Assembly (NCBI GenBank): GCA_013696365.1
Contig: JACCYS010000183.1
Coordinates: 1-14,116, forward strand
DNA length: 14,116 nt
Reading direction: 5' to 3'
From: Nocardioidaceae bacterium
GTDB lineage: Bacteria > Actinomycetota > Actinomycetes > Propionibacteriales > Nocardioidaceae
Shown: positions 10,710-14,116 of the stretch, piece by piece
Position numbering within the stretch: position 1 is the stretch's first letter
How the letters are laid out: the number at the start of each line of letters is the position of its first letter
Notes under the pieces: generated by a model
What the model was told of the DNA's origin: nothing
Database searches by the model: none
What the model saw: only the letters and a program-made list of their open reading frames with translations
Program-made: the position numbers and the translations under genes

Positions 10710-11327
10710 ATGAAGCGCTTGACGACACGTACCGCCGCCGCCAGTGCGGTGCTGGTCCTGGGCTCGCTGGCCGGCTGCTCCGGCGGCGATTCGGCCAGCG
10801 AGAACGCGGACGGCGCAAGTGAGAGCAGCTCCAGCGAGGGCAGTTCGAGCGAGAGCGGCTCCAGCGAAAGCGGCGAGGGCTCGGAGTCAAGCAGCGGCGC
10901 AAGCACCGAGGAATACTGCACTGCACTGAAGGCCGCGGAGAAGGATTTCGAGGGGCTGGACGGGGGCGGCGCGGACGGCGCGGCGGGGATCCAAACGGCC
11001 TTCGACACGATGCGCGAGTTGAGTCAGAAGGCGCCCGACGAGGTCGCGACAGAATGGCAGACCCTGGTGTCCGGTCTCGACGACTTTGAACAAGCGGTCG
11101 CGGATGCCGGTCTGACTTTCGAACAGCTAGCCGAGTTGCCCTCGAGCCCCACCCCGCAGAACCTGCCGGAGGGTGTGACGCCGGAGAAGTTGCAGCAGCT
11201 GACCGTCGAGGTGCAGAAGTTGCAAGACCCCCAGGTGAGTGCTGCTCAGGACACGATCGACGCTAACGCCGAGAAGGAGTGCGGTGTCACTCTCGGCGGC
11301 GGCTCGGGTGAGCAGCAGCCGGAGTAG
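10710..11327 (+). CDS. Putative secreted lipoprotein with Ser/Glu-rich linker, function unknown
   Basis: The 205-residue product has a lipoprotein signal: basic start MKRLTTR, hydrophobic stretch at about 9-20, and lipobox LAGC at 20-23, so Cys23 should be lipid-modified and the protein held on the outer face of the cytoplasmic membrane. Residues 24-66 form a low-complexity linker of Ser, Gly and Glu, as often seen in actinobacterial wall-spanning lipoproteins. The mature domain (about 67-193) is mainly helical in appearance and acidic, with two cysteines (70 and 191) near its ends that could form a disulfide. I recognise no enzyme or transporter motif. The start ATG 10710 has GAGGAG eight bases upstream. 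The frame ends with TAG before the mihF promoter region. In Mycobacterium tuberculosis a PE/PPE pair occupies this position, so the site between pyrF and mihF seems open to lineage-specific genes. Confidence 0.88.
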   Translation: MKRLTTRTAAASAVLVLGSLAGCSGGDSASENADGASESSSSEGSSSESGSSESGEGSESSSGASTEEYCTALKAAEKDFEGLDGGGADGAAGIQTAFDTMRELSQKAPDEVATEWQTLVSGLDDFEQAVADAGLTFEQLAELPSSPTPQNLPEGVTPEKLQQLTVEVQKLQDPQVSAAQDTIDANAEKECGVTLGGGSGEQQPE

Positions 11328-11342
11328 TCGCGGATGACCGAT

Positions 11343-11356
11343 GGGGCGGTTGCCCC
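11343..11356 (+). terminator. Weak hairpin after the lipoprotein gene
   Basis: GGGGC (11343-11347), loop GGTT, then GCCCC (11352-11356). The stem is only 5 base pairs and no T-run follows, so it may act poorly or not at all as a terminator. It also overlaps the proposed -35 of the next promoter. Confidence 0.2.
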
Positions 11357-11379
11357 CTGTTGGCCCGGCTCGCTAAGTT
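11350..11379 (+). promoter_or_regulatory. Possible promoter for mihF-gmk-rpoZ-coaBC
   Basis: TTGCCC (11350-11355) and TAAGTT (11374-11379) with an 18-base spacer give a fair match to the actinobacterial housekeeping sigma consensus (TTGACA / TANNNT). Transcription would begin near 11386, giving an untranslated leader of about 60 bases before the mihF start. This is the best candidate in the 120-base gap and no other feature is visible there apart from the weak hairpin. Confidence 0.4.
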
Positions 11380-11447
11380 GCCCCTGCGCCTGCAGGTGTT
11401 CGCACGGCGCAACGAACAATCCGCAGCCGACGATGAGGTGACCAGAC

Positions 11448-11768
11448 GTGGCATTGCCGCCGCTCACTCCGCAGCAGCGCCAGGCAGCGCTGGACAAGGC
11501 GGCGGCGTCCCGCCGCGAGCGGGCCGAGGTCAAGAACCGGCTGAAGCATGCCGGCGGCTCGTTGAGCGAGGTCATGCATGTTGGCCAGGACAACGACGTG
11601 ATCGGCAAGATGAAGGTGCTCGACCTGTTGCAGTCCATGCCTGGGGTCGGCAAGGTCCGGGCGCAGCAGTTGATGGAGCGCATCGGCATCGCCTCTACCA
11701 GACGGGTCCGGGGTCTTGGCACCAATCAGATCGCTGCCCTCGAGCGCGAGTTTGCCGACCGCACCTGA
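11448..11768 (+). CDS. mihF: Integration host factor, actinobacterial type (nucleoid protein)
   Basis: The 106-residue, basic protein matches the actinobacterial integration host factor, first known as the mycobacterial factor needed for phage L5 integration and unrelated in sequence to the E. coli IHF proteins. It begins MALPPLTPQQRQAAL and has a long N-terminal helix rich in Lys and Arg (about 8-34). The DNA-binding helix-two-turn-helix core is at about 58-80 (LLQSMPGVGKVRAQQLMERI), followed by IASTRRVRGLG at 81-91. It binds and compacts DNA and is essential in mycobacteria; the Streptomyces homologue affects development and secondary metabolism. The GTG start has GAGG nine bases upstream. 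In mycobacteria this gene likewise precedes gmk. The length equals that of close relatives (about 105). Confidence 0.96.
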   Translation: MALPPLTPQQRQAALDKAAASRRERAEVKNRLKHAGGSLSEVMHVGQDNDVIGKMKVLDLLQSMPGVGKVRAQQLMERIGIASTRRVRGLGTNQIAALEREFADRT

Positions 11769-12315
11769 GCGGCATCGGCTGCTGGTGCTGGCCGGCCCGA
11801 CGGCAGTCGGTAAGGGCACCGTCGTGGCCGAGGTACGTCGCAACCATCCGCAGGTCTGGGTGTCAGTGTCTGCCACGACCCGTGCCCCACGTCCCGGCGA
11901 GCGCCACGGTGAGCACTACCTGTTCGTGTCCCCTGACGAGTTCGATCGCGCGATTGCGGCCGATGAGTTGCTGGAGTGGGCGGTCGTTCACGGCACCCAC
12001 CGCTATGGCACGCCCCGCACCCCGGTGGAGCGGGTGCTGGCGGCCGGCGGCAAGGCGCTGCTGGAGATCGATCTGCAGGGTGTCCGGCAGGTACGGGCAG
12101 CGAAGCCCGACGCCTGTTTCGTGTTCCTGGCACCGCCCAGCTGGGACGAGCTCGTCCGGCGGCAGCGAGGTCGCGGCACGGAGCCTGCTGCTGAGCGGGA
12201 GCGCCGCCTGGCGACGGCCCGAGCCGAGATGGCTGCCGAGTCGGAGTTCGACACGACCATCGTGAACGCCGACGTTCGGCGGGCGGCCGCCGACTTGGTA
12301 GCCTTGTGGGGCTGA
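11752..12315 (+). CDS. gmk: Guanylate kinase
   Basis: Gmk phosphorylates GMP to GDP with ATP, an essential step in GTP and dGTP supply and in salvage. With the start taken as TTG 11752 it has 187 residues. The P-loop GPTAVGKGT is at 15-23, the GMP-binding segment VSATTRAPRPGE at about 40-51, and the rest follows the family: LLEWAVVHG, GKALLEIDLQGVRQ, FLAPPSWDEL and the lid region RRQRGRGTEPAAERERRLATA. The start is uncertain: no ATG exists near the N-terminus, TTG 11752 overlaps mihF by 17 bases, and the frame also allows TTG 11716 (199 residues, 53-base overlap). GTG 11785 would cut off the first strand and is rejected. The overlap suggests coupling to mihF translation. Only 21-36 bases separate it from rpoZ. 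Confidence 0.95.
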   Translation: MPTAPERHRLLVLAGPTAVGKGTVVAEVRRNHPQVWVSVSATTRAPRPGERHGEHYLFVSPDEFDRAIAADELLEWAVVHGTHRYGTPRTPVERVLAAGGKALLEIDLQGVRQVRAAKPDACFVFLAPPSWDELVRRQRGRGTEPAAERERRLATARAEMAAESEFDTTIVNADVRRAAADLVALWG

Positions 12316-12338
12316 CCACCTGCTGCCAACACCGCAAT

Positions 12339-12342
12339 GAGG
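12339..12342 (+). promoter_or_regulatory. Ribosome binding site that favours the GTG start of rpoZ
   Basis: GAGG lies nine bases before GTG 12352. It overlaps the alternative ATG at 12337, which itself has no purine-rich sequence in the 20 bases before it. This favours the later start unless the ATG is used in a leaderless transcript. Confidence 0.45.
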
Positions 12343-12351
12343 CCTGATCCC

Positions 12352-12636
12352 GTGCCGCACAACCCTGCCGTCGCCGAGGGCATCACCAACCCGCCCATCG
12401 ACACCCTGCTGCAGAAGACCGACTCCAAGTACAAGCTGGTCCTCTACAGCGCCAAACGCGCCCGCCAGATCAACGCCTACTACTCCCAGCTCGGCGAGGG
12501 TCTGCTGGAGTACGTCGGCCCGCTGGTCGACACCCATGTGCAAGAGAAGCCGCTGTCGATCGCACTGCGCGAGATCGAGGGCGACCTGCTGGTGTGCGAG
12601 GACATCGTCGAGCCGGAGGCAGCGGAGGAGTCCTGA
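12352..12636 (+). CDS. rpoZ: DNA-directed RNA polymerase omega subunit
   Basis: Omega helps fold and hold the beta-prime subunit in RNA polymerase. From GTG 12352 it has 94 residues, from ATG 12337 it would have 99; both are in the actinobacterial range. Typical segments are EGITNPPIDTLL, the conserved KYKLVLYSAKRARQINAYY (the helix with RARQIN that contacts beta-prime), LGEGLLEYVGPLV and the C-terminal EKPLSIALREIEGDLL. I chose the GTG because of the GAGG before it and because related proteins, as I remember them, start about eight to ten residues before EGI. In actinobacteria rpoZ commonly sits between gmk and coaBC, as here. Its last codons carry a strong Shine-Dalgarno sequence for coaBC. 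Confidence 0.94.
   Translation: MPHNPAVAEGITNPPIDTLLQKTDSKYKLVLYSAKRARQINAYYSQLGEGLLEYVGPLVDTHVQEKPLSIALREIEGDLLVCEDIVEPEAAEES
12624..12630 (+). promoter_or_regulatory. Ribosome binding site for coaBC within the end of rpoZ
   Basis: GGAGGAG is close to the ideal Shine-Dalgarno sequence. The core GGAGG (12624-12628) ends four bases before CTG 12633. No ATG, GTG or TTG in the coaBC frame lies at a suitable distance downstream, which points to the CTG as start codon. Confidence 0.5.
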
Positions 12637-13895
12637 GCCCCCCAGCCGAGCACTCCTCACCGGCACCTGGCCGTCCGCGTGTCGTGCTGGGTGTCTCCGG
12701 GGGTGTGGCCGCCTACAAGGCGTGCGAGGTGTTGCGCGGGTTGACCGAGACCGGTCATGACGTGCGAGTTGTCCCGACTCGGTCGGCGTTGCAGTTTGTC
12801 GGCCGCGCCACGTGGGAGGCGCTGTCCGGCCAACCCGTCACCGTCGAGGTCTTCGACGACGTCCACGAGGTGGCCCACGTGGCCCTCGGCCGATCCGCCG
12901 ACCTGGTGCTGATCGTGCCTGCAACCGCCGATCTGCTCGCACGGATGGCACACGGCAGGGCAGACGACCTGCTGACCGCCACCGTGCTGACCGCCAGGTG
13001 CCCGGTGCTCGTGGCGCCGGCGATGCATACCGAGATGTGGGAGCACCCGGCGACCCGCGACAACGTCGCCGTGCTGCGCGCCCGGGGCACGGTGGTCATC
13101 GAGCCGGACACCGGCCGGCTCACCGGCACCGACTCCGGAAAGGGCCGGCTGCCGGATCCTGCCGGCATCGTGCAGATCGCCCGGGCGGCGCTCGCTGCCA
13201 AGTCGGAGTTGCACGGTCGCCGCGTGCTGGTCAGCGCCGGTGGCACCCGCGAGCCGCTCGACCCGGTGCGCTTCCTTGGCAACCGCTCGTCCGGCCGGAT
13301 GGGATACGCACTGGCCACAACGGCCGTGGCCCGAGGTGCGGAGGTGACCGTGCTGGCCGCGAACGTGTCGTTGCCAGCCCCCGCGGGCGTCCGGGTCGTG
13401 CACGTCGAGACCACCGCAGACCTGCACCGCGCGGCACTGGCCGAAGCCCCCGGTGCCGATGCGGTGGTGATGGCCGCAGCCCCTGCTGACTTTCGGCCGG
13501 CCGGTGCTGCCGCACACAAGATCAAGAAGTCATCCGACGGAGCCGTGGCGCCGCTCGAGCTGGTGCAGAACCCGGACATCTTGGCCGACCTGGTTTGTCA
13601 ACGGGGCGAAGCTGCTGCCCCAGTGCTGGTCGGGTTCGCGGCCGAGACCGGCGACGATGCGGGAGATGTGCTTGCCCATGCCCGCGCCAAGCTGGCGCGC
13701 AAGGGGTGTGACCTGCTGGTCGCCAACGATGTCGGTGCCGGGCGGGTGTTCGACCGCGATGACACTGACGCGACAGTGCTGGAGCGCACGGGCGCCGAGC
13801 ACCCCGTCCGCGCGGCGGCCAAAACCGAGCTGGCCGCTTTCCTCTGGGACTTGGTGGCCAAGCATCTTGCCGAGCCACCACGACAGCACGGCTGA
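12633..13895 (+). CDS. coaBC: Bifunctional phosphopantothenoylcysteine decarboxylase / phosphopantothenate-cysteine ligase
   Basis: CoaBC performs two successive steps of coenzyme A synthesis: CoaB joins cysteine to 4'-phosphopantothenate using CTP, and CoaC, an FMN protein, decarboxylates the product. With a CTG start at 12633 there are 420 residues. The CoaC half (about 15-190) has VLGVSGGVAAYKA (18-30), the catalytic histidine in AHVALG (His82), VPATADLLARMA, and PAMHTEMW (129-136). The CoaB half (about 194-410) has SAGGTREPLDPVRFLGNRSSG (201-221), AAPADFRP, the CTP-site KIKK (296-299), and VGFAAETGD. Two E. coli CoaC features are altered: the Asn of PxMNxxMW is His132, and the Cys-containing flap is replaced by LTGTDSGKGRLPDP. 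Both changes occur in the mycobacterial enzyme as I recall it. The start could also be GTG 12594 inside rpoZ (433 residues). Confidence 0.94.
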   Translation: MSPPAEHSSPAPGRPRVVLGVSGGVAAYKACEVLRGLTETGHDVRVVPTRSALQFVGRATWEALSGQPVTVEVFDDVHEVAHVALGRSADLVLIVPATADLLARMAHGRADDLLTATVLTARCPVLVAPAMHTEMWEHPATRDNVAVLRARGTVVIEPDTGRLTGTDSGKGRLPDPAGIVQIARAALAAKSELHGRRVLVSAGGTREPLDPVRFLGNRSSGRMGYALATTAVARGAEVTVLAANVSLPAPAGVRVVHVETTADLHRAALAEAPGADAVVMAAAPADFRPAGAAAHKIKKSSDGAVAPLELVQNPDILADLVCQRGEAAAPVLVGFAAETGDDAGDVLAHARAKLARKGCDLLVANDVGAGRVFDRDDTDATVLERTGAEHPVRAAAKTELAAFLWDLVAKHLAEPPRQHG

Positions 13896-13901
13896 GTCTT
13901 A

Positions 13902-13919
13902 CCGGTCGAGGCTGACCGG
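13902..13919 (+). terminator. Hairpin after coaBC
   Basis: CCGGTC (13902-13907) and GACCGG (13914-13919) form a perfect 6-base-pair stem with a 6-base loop, six bases after the coaBC stop. No T-run follows, so intrinsic termination is doubtful, though GC-rich actinobacteria often have such T-less hairpins. Confidence 0.35.
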
Positions 13920-13938
13920 CTCGGGATCCCCGTTTCGC

Positions 13939-13944
13939 TAGGGT
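13939..13944 (+). promoter_or_regulatory. Likely -10 element of the metK promoter
   Basis: TAGGGT in the context TTCGCTAGGGTGGG is a good actinobacterial -10 hexamer and lies about 50 bases before the metK start. No convincing -35 is seen at the right distance: CTGACC (13912-13917) is 21 bases away. I see no SAM riboswitch structure in the short leader that would follow. Confidence 0.4.
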
Positions 13945-13994
13945 GGGTGACTCCGCCCCTGATCATGAGGTCAGCCACCGAACGGAGCAACCGC

Positions 13995-14116
13995 GTGACC
14001 CGACGTCTTTTTACCTCTGAGTCCGTCACGGAGGGCCACCCCGACAAGATCGCTGACCAGATCAGCGACAGCATCCTGGACGCGCTGCTGGCTCAGGACC
14101 GCCTTAGCAGGGTTGC
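13995..14116 (+). CDS. metK: S-adenosylmethionine synthetase (3' partial)
   Basis: MetK makes S-adenosylmethionine from methionine and ATP. Only the first 40 codons and two further bases are in the window. They read MTRRLFTSESVTEGHPDKIA followed by DQISDSILDALLAQDRL; the FTSESVTEGHPDKIADQISD block, with its ATP-contacting histidine in EGHPDK, is diagnostic of the family. The start is GTG 13995 with GGAG (13984-13987) seven bases upstream. A 99-base gap with a hairpin and a -10 element separates it from coaBC, so it may have its own promoter; the same gene follows coaBC in mycobacteria. The full protein in relatives is about 400 residues, so some 360 are missing here. Confidence 0.96.
   Translation, partial: MTRRLFTSESVTEGHPDKIADQISDSILDALLAQDRLSRV

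Noticed and set aside
11360..12265. 301-codon plus-strand frame across mihF and gmk
   Set aside because: It runs through two recognised genes in a different frame and has no motif or ribosome binding site.
12594..12632. GTG 12594 as coaBC start
   Set aside because: It gives a 13-residue Gly/Arg leader read from rpoZ coding sequence in another frame, with only a distant GAGGG upstream. Kept as an alternative but less likely than CTG 12633.
13945..13994. SAM riboswitch before metK
   Set aside because: The leader after the proposed -10 element is only some 45 bases and shows no multi-stem architecture of a known SAM-binding RNA.

Overview
The window is a stretch of core metabolic chromosome from a high-GC actinobacterium. 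The gene order pyrR-pyrB-pyrC-(membrane PH-like protein)-carA-carB-...-pyrF-...-mihF-gmk-rpoZ-coaBC-metK is the one known from Mycobacterium and relatives, and mihF is a nucleoid factor found only in actinobacteria. The codons are strongly G/C-ending throughout. A class 1B pyrD with its pyrK partner, and a lipoprotein gene after pyrF, set it apart from mycobacteria. A Propionibacteriales-type organism would fit, but that is an inference from layout alone. All genes are on the + strand.

Region 1 (1-10603) is the pyrimidine operon. It holds pyrR (5' end outside the window), pyrB, pyrC, a small membrane-anchored protein of unknown role, carA, carB, pyrK, pyrD and pyrF. There is not one non-coding base between these genes: every stop overlaps the next start by 1 or 4 bases (ATGA, GTGA or TGATG), which points to translational coupling. 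Together they make UMP from bicarbonate, glutamine, aspartate and PRPP: CarAB makes carbamoyl phosphate, PyrB carbamoyl aspartate, PyrC dihydroorotate, PyrK/PyrD orotate with NAD+, and PyrF the final decarboxylation. The orotate phosphoribosyltransferase gene (pyrE) is not here. PyrR is the likely UMP-sensing RNA-binding regulator, but its target leader lies upstream of the window.

Region 2 (10604-11447) has a 106-base gap with two small palindromes and a possible promoter, then a gene for a secreted lipoprotein of unknown function with a Ser/Glu-rich linker, then a 120-base gap with a plausible promoter for the next group.

Region 3 (11448-13895) is the housekeeping group mihF-gmk-rpoZ-coaBC: nucleoid protein, guanylate kinase, RNA polymerase omega subunit, and the bifunctional coenzyme A enzyme. 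Several start codons here are non-ATG. Region 4 (13896-14116) is a 99-base gap with a hairpin and a -10-like element, followed by the first 40 codons of metK, which runs off the end.

I found no mobile element, CRISPR array, tRNA or rRNA, and no convincing new system. The points most worth a second look are the unknown membrane protein inside the pyrimidine operon, the lipoprotein between pyrF and mihF, the repeat-bearing insert in PyrF, and the probable CTG start of coaBC.
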